This document shows positions 46,924-58,410 of a DNA stretch of 64,000 bases, piece after piece (position 1 is the stretch's first letter; each line of letters starts with the position of its first letter). Under the pieces are notes generated by a model that was not told where the DNA came from, did no database searches, and saw nothing but the letters and a program-made list of their open reading frames with translations. The translations under genes were made by a program, and so were the position numbers. The DNA is from Mermis nigrescens (taxonomy: Eukaryota > Nematoda > Enoplea > Mermithida > Mermithidae): contig JAVLUZ010000709.1 in assembly GCA_036768485.1 (NCBI GenBank), positions 223,007-287,006 of the forward strand, read 5' to 3'.

Positions 46924-47816
46924 CACTGTGCGCGAGGTAATTGTAATTTAACTGCATCTAGTCATCTTGCGACTCTGGCTGGGGTATCCCGCCAGGAACT
47001 TAAAATAAATGATATATTAATGGTGCGAATAAAACACGGTAAGTAAAACTATAAATGAAACTGATGCCCAAGCAAGCAGTAGGAAATAATTACACAAAAA
47101 GGCTTATTAATCGCTACATTTGTTCATTTTTGGCCTTTGATTTACAATACTTTACTGAGGAAATTAGCCCTTTCCCCAAGCTCCGTTGTGCCCGTCTGCT
47201 AGCGGCGCCAGTGGCTTAGCTGTAGGGGATAGGGGGAACTAGTTTCTCCAAAATTTTGCAAGTACAAAAATTTTCTACCAGGGCCCGCCAAAGGAGAAAT
47301 TTTAAATTCTGAAGCGCATCTGACAGATCGTTCAAATAAATTTCAGCACTCCTTGAACTAAAAAGCCCTAAATTCAAGGCCGCTTTGCACCCCTTTCTTT
47401 ACATAAAGCATACTTTTAATTTATAATTCAAACGAACTTAACTTTTTCAGAAAATTTTAGTGCGTAATCTCGCTGTGTAAAGCTCAAAAAACACCATTAT
47501 TTTTGCCTACTCGAAACGAGCGATGCAATACTCTTGCGAAAATTTTCTCCATTTCTTTTATCAGCATTACGCCACGTGTTTCTTATGTAACAAAAAACCC
47601 AAATAGCGAGTCTACCGTTAATCAAAGGCGCTCTAGCTAATGAAGGTACGCTCACAACGAGTAATGCAACACTCTTACAAAAATTTCCTCGATCAATTTT
47701 TTGTATTTGCAAAACGCCGAGAGAGAGCAAGAAATTGCATTGACAGCAAAGCAGTTCACATTGCTGTGGCCATCGAAATAACTGAAGGTTAAAATTGCTC
47801 TAAAATTAAATTTTAG
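46924..47816. other. Stretch without a recognisable gene
   Basis: Contains one isolated hAT-type end, CAGTGGCTTAGCTGTAGGGG, near 47209. Two related 'caaaaatttcctc' and 'cgaaaattttctcc' segments near 47530 and 47680 suggest a local duplication. No gene seen. Confidence 0.45.
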
Positions 47817-48228
47817 TTTATGTATTATTAAGGCGACTGCTTTTAATGTTGTACTTAAACGTGTAAATTTGAAAATATTTCAAGGAGTGGTCGCCCCAAC
47901 ACCCGACAAAAGCGAGCTACTAAATAAGGAGTCGAAGAAAATGCGAACAACTGCTCCCGAACCGCCGGCCGATAAAAATAAAGGTATATGTTTTTTTAAA
48001 CATATTCATTCTTTTATATAAATTTGAGCTCAATAAATAGCCATTAAAACTAAAGTTTATTTGTGAAAATCGCTCTGCTTTTTTCAAAACTCATAAACTG
48101 TAATTTCAGTCAAGCTATCTGACGACAAATTGCAAGATTCCATCGAAAAACGATTCTTGCGACTTTGCCTCAAAATTACTTTGGGAAATTGTCAAGTCTT
48201 GCAGTGTGTTCAATCCGGATATCGCTAG
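47817..48228 (+). CDS. Tentative two-exon coding segment, unrecognised
   Basis: Exon A has an uncertain start (acceptor-like 'attttag' before 47817 or 'atttcaag' before 47883). It ends at 47983 with PTPDKSELLNKESKK and APEPPADKNK, followed by donor GTATATG. Exon B starts at 48110 after 'gtaatttcag' and reads KLSDDKLQDSIEKRFLRLCL, then KITLGNCQVL, stopping at TAG 48226-48228. The split codon G/TC joins the two in frame, which supports the model. The gene may extend upstream. It lies in the loop of the inverted-repeat structure and could be its own gene or a trapped host gene. Confidence 0.35.
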
Positions 48229-48961
48229 CACTTCCGATAAATGATAATTTTTCGTAGCTTAGAATTAGTTAGTTTCATAGATGCATTCTTATTTCAGTGC
48301 GACGAATCGTTAGTTTTAGTAGTATGTTTTTATTCTTGACAATAGCCGCGTTTGTATGCTAAAATCGATACCGCGCTTTGTTACTATTATTTCAGGCGCA
48401 TTAAAAGTTGATTGTGGTTCGGCTTTTTACTAAATTAGCTTTAAAAATATTAATCTTTTTTCTAAATTACGCTATTGCAACTTTGTTCTGTTCGAAGCAA
48501 CGCTTTCCAACTACGGCGCAGCCTACACTTTATAAATTAACTTTTTCACCTGGGGGTTCAATCTTTTTTCTACTGAAACGTTCTCCAACTCGGCGCTAAC
48601 TGAGCTATTTAAAAAACTTTTTCACATGAGCTGAAAGAACTCGTTTTCTAAATTAGATTTTTCAGCTGCTGAGTTCAATCATTTCTACGCCTGGCATATG
48701 CGGGTGCAAAACAATAGAAATTTCAACGATTTCGAGTTTAGCTTAGTAAAGCCTGCGCATTAATTACTTAATAATACCTAATAAAGCCTCGAAGCAATTT
48801 TATTCCACAAAAATCATATCATCTGCTCTTTAATATATTTCGCTTTTTAATCACGCTATTTGTGTAGAATTTGTTAATTTTCGTACCTGTACACACTTAT
48901 AAAAAGACTTCAAATAAGGCTGCTTGTTTGCGTGTTTTTAAAAAACATTATCATTTTGCAG

Positions 48962-49360
48962 ATGAATCAAATAGCGCTCGACAACCTTGGATTATTTTTA
49001 CACCACTTTCGTTTAAATGGTCACAATTCCATTTACGATCATCATTTAAAAAGATTATATGCTAATTTTTCCCATGATATAATCGACTTTGACATGAAAA
49101 CACAATTATTCAATTTATCAACTTTTTCCAACATTCAATATAGAGACTACTTTGACTCGTACATTTGGACCCTAATAACGAAACCCAATATTCCTATTCA
49201 TTTTTCTTTAACCGTATTATTTAACTCTTTATCGGTGGTTGATAAACTACCCATCATGCTGGAAGTTCGCCGCGTCAGTAACAATGACTATTCTGACACG
49301 AGCTCTGATGATATCACCTGGTCGGATCGCGGTTTCTGGCTGGGGTCTGGCGGATGTTAA
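48962..49360 (+). CDS. Exon-like ORF in right arm, unrecognised
   Basis: After 'cattttgcag' (acceptor-like) an ATG at 48962 opens MNQIALDNLGLFLHHFRLNG and runs 132 codons to TAA 49358-49360. Visible blocks are FDMKTQLFNLS, YFDSYIWTLIT and an acidic end SDTSSDDITWSDRGF. The left arm encodes the same order. In the last ~30 codons several of the differences between the two are synonymous, which fits a real coding history. Function unknown. The open frame also extends upstream to 48932, but a spliced start is equally possible. Confidence 0.5.
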   Translation: MNQIALDNLGLFLHHFRLNGHNSIYDHHLKRLYANFSHDIIDFDMKTQLFNLSTFSNIQYRDYFDSYIWTLITKPNIPIHFSLTVLFNSLSVVDKLPIMLEVRRVSNNDYSDTSSDDITWSDRGFWLGSGGC

Positions 49361-49715
49361 TCGCCAAACCATGTGATTAGAATAATTTAAAAAACTGCTG
49401 TTTGTTTGTCACTCTGTAGTGCTACTATTTATTAGTCGGGCGTTAAAAATCTCTCTTGGCGAGTTGTTGTATCAATATATCGAGTGAATTAACAAATTAT
49501 TTAAGATCAATACCTAATTAAATCCTTGTATAATGCCACATACAAAAATGCACATAGGTACATACCAAAGCACATTTAGGTGTAAGAAGGACTTGTGCGT
49601 AAGTATGTGCACTCTCGAAAATTATAACCTTAAGCTTATCATAATAAGCGAGAAAATGCTATGTACTTGAAGGGGGTGATGTCACTTGAATGATATTAAG
49701 AGCCTGATTGAATAA

Positions 49716-49875
49716 TACACCCCTGGGCGCTGGCTCGACACACAGCTAAAGCGTCCTGCTGAATACACCCCCTGCCCCCTGGGCGCTGGCTCGACATTCA
49801 GCTAAAGCGCCCGCCCTGCTTAATACACCCCCTATGCGTTGGTTCAACGTAGCAGCTATAGCGCCCTGCTTATAA
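49716..49875. repeat. ~52-bp GC-rich tandem repeat, right arm
   Basis: Inverted counterpart of the array at 40677-40832, with repeated 'aatacacccc', 'cgctggctcgaca' and 'agctaaagcg'. Confidence 0.7.
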
Positions 49876-50423
49876 AGCAGGCGCGTAAAGTGCAGGTGCA
49901 CTATAACGTGTTACGTTCCAGACAACGTGCCAGAGGGCCGGGCGTTACTACTGTCGACGTGCAAATTATTCAGTCTAACTAACTGTTTAGCCAATTAAAA
50001 AAGAATCGTTGACTTATGTACCAACGTAACTTTAGGCAAATTCAATAAATAAGTAATGTAAGCAGAGCATACGATTAGATGACACCAAAAAGTCGGATAG
50101 AATAGCATAGTGACGAAAATAAAACATCAGCAATGTGGTCGAATTGAATTGGGCAAATCCGTTAAATCGACAAAGCACTTAGCTGCCCTCGAAAATTGTC
50201 TCAAGTCGAGCTAAGTGCTTAATTGATCAAACAAATGCCTTTAATTTCCATCATCGCAATAACAATTTTTTTATACGTACTGGAATCGTAAATATAGGTA
50301 AATAAGTAATAAAATTCTCCAAAGGCCAATTAATTGGCCTTTCTTTGTCAGAATAGTGTCTATTAATAGCAAAATCGACTAGTAAGTGGAAATCTTGATA
50401 TTTAAAAATTCGACTACAATTGA

Positions 50424-52042
50424 CAAAATAATTTGTCGGAGGCATACGTAGGTAAGGAATAAATAGGTTTTTCAAAAAAGGCGTAATGTACAGCAATAAA
50501 AATTGTAGGAGGCGATCCGGGCACAAGTGAAAACCGACAATCTACTAGATTACATACTATGCGCAATAAACTGATGAATCACGTTCGTGAAAAATACATG
50601 TGCGTCAGAATTATGTTAGTATGTACACCCAGCGGGGTTTCAGCTTATTGGTTGGGTAAACGTAAAGTGTCTGGCATGCGCTATGCGTCACGCGTACGCA
50701 TTTTGTAGCCAACACTACAGAAGGACGCGTTATCGTACCCTGCGCTTTATAAAAGACAAAAATGATGCGCTTAATAATAATTAAATTCAAAATCTATTCA
50801 TGTCAACACTACAGAAGGTACAGTGCGGGCAGCTACATTTACACATTCAATTGAAAACAGGCTTAAAAAATTTGATGTATGTACCTCCTAAAACGAAATC
50901 GTGGCTACGCCCATGATAGGCAATATAGCAGACAAAAGTCGACGATATTGCCGACATTTACTTCTGAAGCGGGCTCTATTTTAGGTAGAAGCATAGCCAG
51001 GATGTATACATCTCTTTAAAGCTTAAAAATTTTCCAATATTTTTTCGCAAAATTAAAAAAAAACTTTTTGATTGCTGTGTTAGGTGCGCAAGAAATGTTT
51101 TATATAGGTACATGTGCCCCTTGATCTATGTCTGAATAAGAGAGAGAGTTGGACATTTACATTTCATAAATTGATCGCCGGATATTGAGGAATAATGGTG
51201 AAATTTTTTCAGTATTTTCGAGTATTTAACATTGACTTTGATGGTTCAAAAGAATAAAATTTTTGGTGACACACCTAATTATAGTCTTTTTCAAATAAGT
51301 TAAGCATAAATTCTAAGGATTTATTTCAGAAGTATTGACGGATTATGATAATCTAACCAATACTATTGCAATCTGTCAACTTTTTGTTGGACTAGCTTTT
51401 GAAATTCATGCTAAAACTTGCGTGAAACAGATTAATTCAGTGTTGTAGCCCAAATCATATAGGTTATTTAGCTGAAAACAACTACAATATGTGTTAGAAA
51501 GATCTAGAAAATAATGCAATTATATAGTAATGTTTTATTGAACGAGTAAGGTAGATAAGTAGGTGTAGATATTATTTTTTTATAAAAAGCGGCTTATGTT
51601 CTGCGATCATATGTCTTTTCATAATTTAATTCTTTACATAAATGAGGTTCGGCGATCGTTTACGTGGGACACAGACATCTACAGTACATACCTACATACA
51701 TTATGTATCAGATATACATATAGGTGCCTACCTCAGTTTGTACGCTGTTCTTGGGATTCATAATAAAAAGCATCTAGCGCTGCAATGTTCCTAAATCTCT
51801 CGTTATTTTTTGAAAGTACCTAGTGGGATAGTCAGGCGGTCACGCGTAGTGTAATTAATCATAATTTTGAGTAAAAAAAACAAAGGCAGTGCAGTATGTA
51901 TGTGTAGGTATTGTGTGTGTATTCTAATGATTTTGTACCTGGAAATAGTCGCTCGTCTTAATTTCTTGTGATGTTTACTCTTTTGCGAAGTGTAAATATA
52001 GCACCTTGATGTCGAAAGCTAGCTAACACAGAAAGTTGTTCA
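50424..52042. other. Gene-poor stretch with one LTR-end fragment
   Basis: No gene seen. The word 'caacactacagaagg' occurs twice (near 50712 and 50804). A 28-bp piece of the E2-type LTR end is at 50816-50843. A hAT-type end ('gtggctacgcccatg') lies near 50895. From 51660 there are many 'tacctacata' words. Confidence 0.5.
50816..50843 (+). repeat. Fragment of an E2-type LTR terminus
   Basis: 27 bases are identical to the U5 end of the E2 LTR (29688-29714, opposite strand), and the next base makes TTTACA, the E1 terminus. It is in the opposite orientation to E2, so it is a separate remnant and not E2's missing 5' LTR. Confidence 0.6.
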
Positions 52043-52673
52043 CATGGGCGGATTTAAGGGGGGCGGGGGTAGAGGCGGCCGCCCCCCATCGACCAAAAAC
52101 ATTTGGCGAGATAAAGAATAGATACATAATTTGTGATGATTTTGGGCTGTCAGAGATCATAATTTATCGAATTTTTCTGGCGCTTCGCGCAGTATAATAC
52201 TTATTAACGACATTTATTTACTTTATTTGCTATCTAGAAGCCATTTTTCTCTCATAAAAAAGCTTTCAAAAGAATTTTAAGAGAAGAAACAGCTACTACA
52301 GCACAGATTTCTACTATTTTCGAGTGTAATTTTAGAAAAAAATTTCCATCGTTTTGTGTCAAATGCTACAAATACAGAAATTTGATTAGTAAATCCAAAC
52401 TTTTAAACGCTTTTAGTCGAAATTTCATTAATTTTTCGGCGCATCGCGCCAGATTTTCGCTGAACTTGAAAAAATTTAAAGATTTTTCGCGTACAATTTT
52501 CGAAAATTTTTAGGAAAATTTTGTGCAAAAGTGATTTTAAATTAAAGTAGACGATGTAAAACGCCGAAAAAACGTTATTTTGCGCATGAAGAGCGAATTT
52601 TTGAGCAAATTTTTGACGGTTTGCGAAAAAATTTGGGCAACGCCCCCTTACGAAAATCCTAGATCCGCCGCTG
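52043..52673. mobile_element. 631-bp hAT-like element (CAGTGGCGGAT type)
   Basis: Ends CATGGGCGGATTTAAGG and CCTAGATCCGCCGCTG, flanked by GTTGTTCA (52035-52042) and GTCGTTCA (52674-52681), seven of eight identical. Carries two GGCGC-hairpin motifs (52179-52190, 52438-52450). No transposase seen. Confidence 0.8.
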
Positions 52674-53513
52674 GTCGTTCACAAAGCATAAGCGCGAATC
52701 ACCTTATTTTTGCTATCTTGCATGACTTTTTTTTCATTTAGGCTCGTGTAAATTTTGTCCGCATTTTCTTTTGATCGTATTCATTTGTTTTTTATTTTTA
52801 TTGTTAAGAGATGATGCCTGATATGTATCAATTTACTTCCACGGTTTGTTTTCAAGCAAATTAGGCATAATTGTGGTACTGGGGACCCGTACTTTTAGGT
52901 TATAATTTTCAAATTCACCTGAAGCGGGTTAAAATCGCTGAAACAACTGCTGCAATACACTGTTTTGGGAATGATATGCTTCTCTCTAAAGTATTGAATT
53001 GCTCGCAGCTGATCAGAAAATATTTCTTGCATCAAGATAATGTATATTGTTGGAAAAAACAGAGACCTGGAATCATACATGTACAACGTGGGAATTCTGG
53101 GGTGCCAGCGTCAAAAACAATGTTTCTAATCGTTTTGAGCAATGCTTGTACTTTGTAGAACCTGAAATAAAGAAATTTTTCAAGAAAATTTGAAAAATTG
53201 AGAAAATCAAACACAGTATGTATAATCAAAAATATATATGGCGCGAAGCGCCGAAAATCTTGGGGCTTACTTATATTATCGCGGACCTACATACCTTTTC
53301 AACATGAAATGGTGAAGTTTAGTGAGTAAGCGACGTACCGTGGATGTCAACAGCCGCGCAACTCATTAAAAATTGGTTTTCGTGCTGTGAGAGCATAACA
53401 ATAAGACTAAAATATGTCCCGGTCGAGCGACTTATTCAAAATTTTGCCATCCGCTTATTCAGAATATATTTATTGCACAAGTCGCGCATAAAGCTCAGCA
53501 GCATAGATCAGAC
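52674..53513. other. Stretch without a supported gene
   Basis: A 95-codon frame at 52871-53158 has no recognisable domain and no clear gene signals. A GGCGCGAAGCGCC motif is at 53240-53252. Confidence 0.4.
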
Positions 53514-53909
53514 CATACATTATCTGGGGGTTTGGGAGGTTTCACCCCCTCCCCGCAAAAACATTTTTCACCTCCCACGAAAAATTTTTCACCCCTCCCC
53601 TAGAATTGGCGATTTTTCGAAAGTTTCCAAAACGTACCTGAAAATCGGTAGAAAAAGTGTCTTTTTTTAGGGTTTTTGGCTATCTATTTGCTCAAAATCG
53701 CCAAATTTTCGGCTCTTAGCGCCATATTTTTATGTATTAAGCGATATATTGGTCAACTTAGTCGACTTTTTTTATTTTTTCGAAATTTTTTCCATAATTT
53801 CATGCTAAACGCCAAAAAACTATGTTTTTAACGCGTACCCGCCATTTTTGGGCCCAAAAAAGGCACTTTAGGATCTCAACCCCCAAAATTCCCATCCTGT
53901 GCATGTATG
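53514..53909. mobile_element. 396-bp hAT-like MITE, second family
   Basis: Ends CATACATTATCTGGG and CCTGTGCATGTATG, with octamers GATCAGAC (53506-53513) and GATCAGAA (53910-53917), seven of eight identical. The body relates to 28448-28869 and 43795-43940. Confidence 0.82.
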
Positions 53910-53917
53910 GATCAGAA

Positions 53918-55325
53918 TCACATCGAAATGCGCTTATGATACGATTATGTGATAATCTTCCTTAACGATAAGGCGAAAACCTGACTTTAATGTCGCATTT
54001 ATTCTTCATGCAAAGTCATGTTGAAAAAAGACACCTGATTTTTTGTTTAAAAAGTGCATTTATTGGCAAATAATGCAAATGACTTATCACTCTCTGTTCT
54101 ATCATTCTTCCTGAGGAAAATCTTACATCATATCCTCAAAATTTGTTGCAGCACGTGTTTCATTTTCATTCGTTGCAATTATCCATAAACAGATTATTCT
54201 GTGATCAGCGGTCAATTCTTTTTGCAAATCTATTGAATATCACATGATTTTTATTTTCGCACTCTTTACACTCCCATTCGAGAACTAATCCGTATTTCAA
54301 AAAACAAAAAAAGGCTCATCCATCGAAATCCTCACTCTACAAACCCATGCCATTGAATTTTTTAAGTCATCAATACTGAGTTGTCCACGTGCCGTTGAAA
54401 AAATCTCCCGAAATTGGTCCTATGTTATAACGTTACACAAAAACGTTACACCTTCTTTACACAGCTAGTTTTAAATTTAAAGGAAAACTAAAGAACACAG
54501 GCATCGATATTTTTTATTATCTTTCTTTAAAAAAAATCGCATCTTCCAGATGTGTCCCGTTATAGCTGTAGGGAGCTCATATGTTAGGGGTACCCAAGTA
54601 TATTATAGGTATGCGCTAATGCGCTACCTATGATGTGGCAAAGTAACATATGTACCTGCCTTGCCTATATCTCAATGAGCGTAAGTGAGCATCGTGATGT
54701 AATTTCCAAAAACTAATCTTGTGTATGCACGGTCACACATGAAGCAAAGTAAGGCTGATTTTGGACGAGTTGGTTTGGGAGGGAGCTAGGGTCGAAGAGA
54801 TGACCTGAAAAAATTGGTAGGTATGAATGCTGAAATAGCATGAAAAGTATGTAGGTAGGTTATAGGTTTCTAGTCAAATTTCAAACACTTCTGAAAAAAT
54901 TTCAAAATTTTCATTGATTTCCGGCCTTTTTTCATCAAATTCCACCGAAATTTTCTATTTTTATATCTCTAGAGTCTGTAACACTTTACTAAATTCTCAA
55001 ATGCATGTCTAGCCATGACGCCGCCATTTTCTAATGTTGCTTTAGTAACGTTAAACCTCAAAATGAGAGTTTATAAATTTGTCTCTGAAAGTTAATCTAA
55101 TTTTGTTCCAAAATGAACAAAAGCACTCCAAATAAATAAGAATAATCTGTCAAAATGTATAACTCACTTTTCCTAGGCCACTTGTTCTTATATGTTTATC
55201 ACAGCGAGTGCGAAATTTGTGCCCCCACCCCTCACAGCAACAACGGCACATATCTGGGATGTGCCGTTTTTTTAATAGATAGATAATTAAAAAACTCGAT
55301 GTAGGTTTTTCCTCAACTATATCCT
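53918..55325. other. Stretch without a recognisable gene
   Basis: AT-rich, no convincing frames or repeats beyond short A/T runs. Confidence 0.45.
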
Positions 55326-55586
55326 ATCCTTAACCATTGTATATCCTTAACCATTGTATATCCTTAACCATTGCCTATGTTTTAGCGTTAGCCCCAGGGT
55401 CCCAGGCATAACTGTTAGGCTATCTGCTGCTGCTGAAAACTTATAAATATGACTTCCCGGTCCTTGCTCAGACACATTATGCAACTGAACTTGAGCACAA
55501 AAGGAGTGAGTATATATAAATTTGACTTCCCGGTCCTTCGACTTCCCGGTCCTTCGATTTCCCCGTCCTTCGACTTCCCGGTCCTT
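55326..55586. repeat. Two short minisatellites
   Basis: 55326-55375 has three 17-bp units of 'atccttaaccattgtat'. 55524-55586 has four 16-bp units of 'gacttcccggtccttc', with a further single unit near 55449. Confidence 0.85.
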
Positions 55587-55607
55587 TTTTGAGCCGCAGA
55601 AAAGTGG

Positions 55608-55685
55608 TACTTGCGTGTACAAAATATAGGCCGACTTTTTCACACGCTATAACATAGTGGTACCTGCGAAATACGCTTGCAGGGG
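55608..55685. repeat. Second copy of the dispersed repeat at 7311-7385
   Basis: Shares in order 'gtgtacaaaa.ata.gc', 'ataacatag.ggtacc' and 'aaat.cgcttgc' with the block near 7311-7385. Confidence 0.7.
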
Positions 55686-55850
55686 TGTCTCTATACTACT
55701 CCTACATATGTACCTACATAAATACATATGTACGTACAGTGTGCATAAATATTCTAATGCCATGTCAGTGTGCGATTTCAAATAGCTAGGTAGAGGTTAC
55801 CTACCTATGTAGCAGGACAATAGGTACGTATAAAGGTACCTACGCAACTA

Positions 55851-56092
55851 TAGTGTGTTTCATTTGATTGAGGGTTTTTTGAAAAGTTTAAAGTGGCTAC
55901 AAAAGTGTTTTATACTACTGCGACAGCAAATAGGTATATTCTACACAATATCGAGTTGCAATATGATCTTTGATATCTATTGCTAAGAGGCAAGACTGCA
56001 TCATATAGGTATGTACTTATAGGTCACTTTTGTAGCCTGCTTTATGCGGACTAAATTCAGCGGAAAAGCTTTCCAATAAACAAAACAGACTA
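55851..56092. mobile_element. 242-bp TATAGTCTG-family MITE
   Basis: Ends TAGTGTGTTTCATTTGATTG and, inverted, TAGTCTGTTTTGTTTATTGG, flanked by TA at both sides. Confidence 0.7.
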
Positions 56093-57664
56093 TACTTAAT
56101 TCTGGTCATACAAATTCGGCGTGTGATATCTTACGCTTTATGGTAACTGAAGTATAGCGATCTCAATATAGAGCGTAGCATTTGATAAGCATAAAGTTTT
56201 ACTGTGTAAAATTTTATTTCAATAATCTGCTTACAATACATACATACCTACATTTGTAGTTGTTCGTTAGATCGCTGAAAATTTTCATGTGAAGGTTTAT
56301 AGATACATAGGTATAGGAAGCTTTATATGTATGTACATATTTTGTGTAATGATTTTGTTTGGAGTTGTAATGGTTGGTATATACATAGGTAACAATAATT
56401 GACAAATCGGGAACTTTTTTTGCATCCATTTATTGAGTAAGATGAGCAATCTGTTTCTTACAAAAATAGCAACTGCGTATACTATATATAAGAGATAGCA
56501 TTAGTATTATTCTTCTGATAAGTGATCGCAATTTCGGTATGGCGCATTGTGCGCGCGTGAGTTTACCAACACAAAAGTATGGGGTTCGAAACTCACCGAT
56601 GCGAAGCATTTTAAGAATTTTAAATCATGAAAATATTGGCCCCTAATGCACTCATTATTGGCCAATATTGGCCTTTAACAAAAAATTCGGGGCCAACATT
56701 GGTCAATAATCAGTGCCATTTGCGGGGGCCAAATTTCTTTAAATGGTGCTCCTGAGCTGTAGATTACGAATCTGACCTTAGAATTTCTATACACTCAATG
56801 GTTGTTGCCCAAAAGTGTAAAGTATACGTCTTTTTTTACTTTTTGTGTGTGGCACAGCTTATCTAACTCAATTTTGGTTTCTATGCACTCCAATCAGTTC
56901 TATAATGTAGTGGGTTACAATATCTCGAGACCAAATTTTTTTCTCTTCTAACGCAATATTTCTTGATCTGTGATCGTTTTAATGTAAAGGATTCATGACG
57001 AAAAACAAAATTTATCCAGCTACACCGCTAAGTAGGCGTAACATTCTAATTATGCTTAAAATGTGCCCTGACCTTAGCGTTACAAATCCTAGTTTATTTT
57101 GTTCCTATACACCCAATATTGCGTTATTAGCACAAGTATTAAGCTAACACCAAAAATTCAAATGATCGGCGGAGGGCCTATATTTTTTTGAAAATGTTTG
57201 ACCTGATTAGTAGGTAACGAATCTGGTCTTAAAATTTCTTTATAGTCATTAGTTGTTGCACAGGAGTGTAAAGTAAACGGTTTTTTACTATTTTCATGTG
57301 CAGAAGCATATCTAACTCAGTTTTACATTCTATGCAGTCTGATTGGTTTCAAAAGGTAGACAATTATAAAATCTAGGGTTGTGTTTTTTAATTTTTCGAA
57401 AAAGTAATATTTTCAAATTTAGAGGCGGTTTATTGTAAAGAGTCCGGGACAACGTGCTAATTATCTTTAAAATAAGCCTCGTCCTAAGCGCTACACGTCA
57501 AAATTAATTTTGTTTCTTTACAATCAATATTTCGTTATAAGTGCAGGTGTAAACTTAACACTGAAATGATTTTTTTCGCCTAGAGCGTCGTGGATGATGA
57601 ATTTAAAAAATCTTATCCGTAAGGTCAGAATAACGAATCTGACCTTTAAACTTTTCCATAGCTA
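56093..57664. other. AT-rich stretch without a recognisable gene
   Basis: 'ttggccaatattggcc' type palindromic words occur near 56640-56700. Two diverged copies of a ~450-bp segment may be present, because 'acgaatctg.cctta.aatttc' recurs near 56765, 57218 and 57632. No gene seen. Confidence 0.4.
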
Positions 57665-57879
57665 TAGTCTGTTTCATTTATTCGAGAGCTTTTTAGTCAA
57701 TTTTTTCAAGGGTTACAGTAAGCAAAACAAGACGAATTACTGTAATTCATCAGGTCAACTCAGTGCGGGCGAGTGGCTGGAATTCTTCCATTTGTAATGC
57801 ACTAATCCGCCCATATAAATTTAATTTAGGCATTTAATCAGTGCTGCGACATACTACAGTAAGTGCGCTAAACAAAAAG

Positions 57880-57950
57880 CTACCGGCTGGAATCGAACCC
57901 GGGTTGCTCCGACTACAAGCAGAGGTTTTACCACTGAGCTCTGCGGGTGT
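57880..57950 (-). tRNA. tRNA-like sequence, possibly Thr(TGT), likely pseudo or SINE head
   Basis: On the minus strand, an A-box-like GAGCTCAGTGG (57931-57941) and a perfect B box GGTTCGATTCC (57889-57899) are spaced as in a tRNA. A five-pair anticodon stem CTCTG/CGGAG holds CTTGTAG, giving anticodon TGT. TTTTT follows soon after the 3' side, as for Pol III termination. The acceptor stem does not pair and the T stem is weak, so a decayed tRNA or a tRNA-derived SINE part is more likely than a working gene. Confidence 0.5.
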
Positions 57951-58320
57951 TCGCTGTTTCTTACATCTACGTCTATTGTGTTTAAAGTGTCAACTTAGAA
58001 TAAGTTGAATGCGCGATTTTTATCTGTAAATTAATTGATCTGCTGGAAGACGAGAATACATTATGCCGCAAAAATGTTATTAAAACCCGGGCGGAATAGA
58101 GAATACTGGAAAGTGTCAAATTTTCAAAAAAGGACATTTTCTAACTGAATTTGGGCTGGGGAGATCTTATTTGAAAGAATTAGGTGGCGGTCGGCATTAT
58201 TGGCCAAGTTACAGGCAGTTGAAGTTCACGTGCTTAAGGATAGGCGAAAAAAGGGAAAAATTGCTTTTAAGGTATTTTTCACTTTCAATTTTCGGCGACA
58301 GCAATTGCTTGCGGACTCAG

Positions 58321-58410
58321 ATTGGTGCCAGACATGGGCTAAGCCTAAGGCATAAATGGAGCAAAAATTGCTCCATTTATCTCAGGCTTAGCCCATGCGC
58401 TGGCATCAAT
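58321..58410. repeat. Long hairpin (arms ~43 bp, loop ~3 nt)
   Basis: 58321-58364 is nearly the reverse complement of 58368-58410 (core GGGCTAAGCCT and AAATGGAGCAA), with few mismatches. It could fold as RNA or as a DNA cruciform. Confidence 0.85.

Larger units (their letters stand above)
37866..50423. mobile_element. 12.6-kb inverted-repeat (foldback-like) structure
   Basis: Both outer ends read TCAATTGTAGTCG (37866 onward, and its complement ending at 50423). The arms match for about 1.9 kb: left 37866-42064 after removing the 2.25-kb insertion at 38341-40591, right 48567-50423. Each arm carries, from outside in, a perfect palindrome GGCCAATTAATTGGCC, a GC-rich ~52-bp tandem repeat and an exon-like ORF pointing outward. 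The 6.5-kb loop holds other elements, an acidic ORF and a possible two-exon gene. No clear target duplication was found. It may be one large TIR element or two copies of a ~2-kb element facing each other. Confidence 0.7.

Noticed and set aside
37866..50423. Interpretation of the inverted-repeat structure as a Polinton
   Set aside because: No PolB, integrase, ATPase or capsid gene is present inside and the termini do not look like Polinton ends. The PolB relic at 4-6.5 kb is far away.
50424..50520. Missing 5' half of E2 beyond the inverted-repeat structure
   Set aside because: No protease, gag or RT sequence continues there. The only LTR piece (50816-50843) is in the wrong orientation.
52871..53158. 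95-codon open frame
   Set aside because: No domain, no splice or start context, and it is next to repeats. Likely chance.
57880..57950. Functional tRNA-Thr gene
   Set aside because: Boxes A and B and the anticodon stem are present, but the acceptor stem does not pair.
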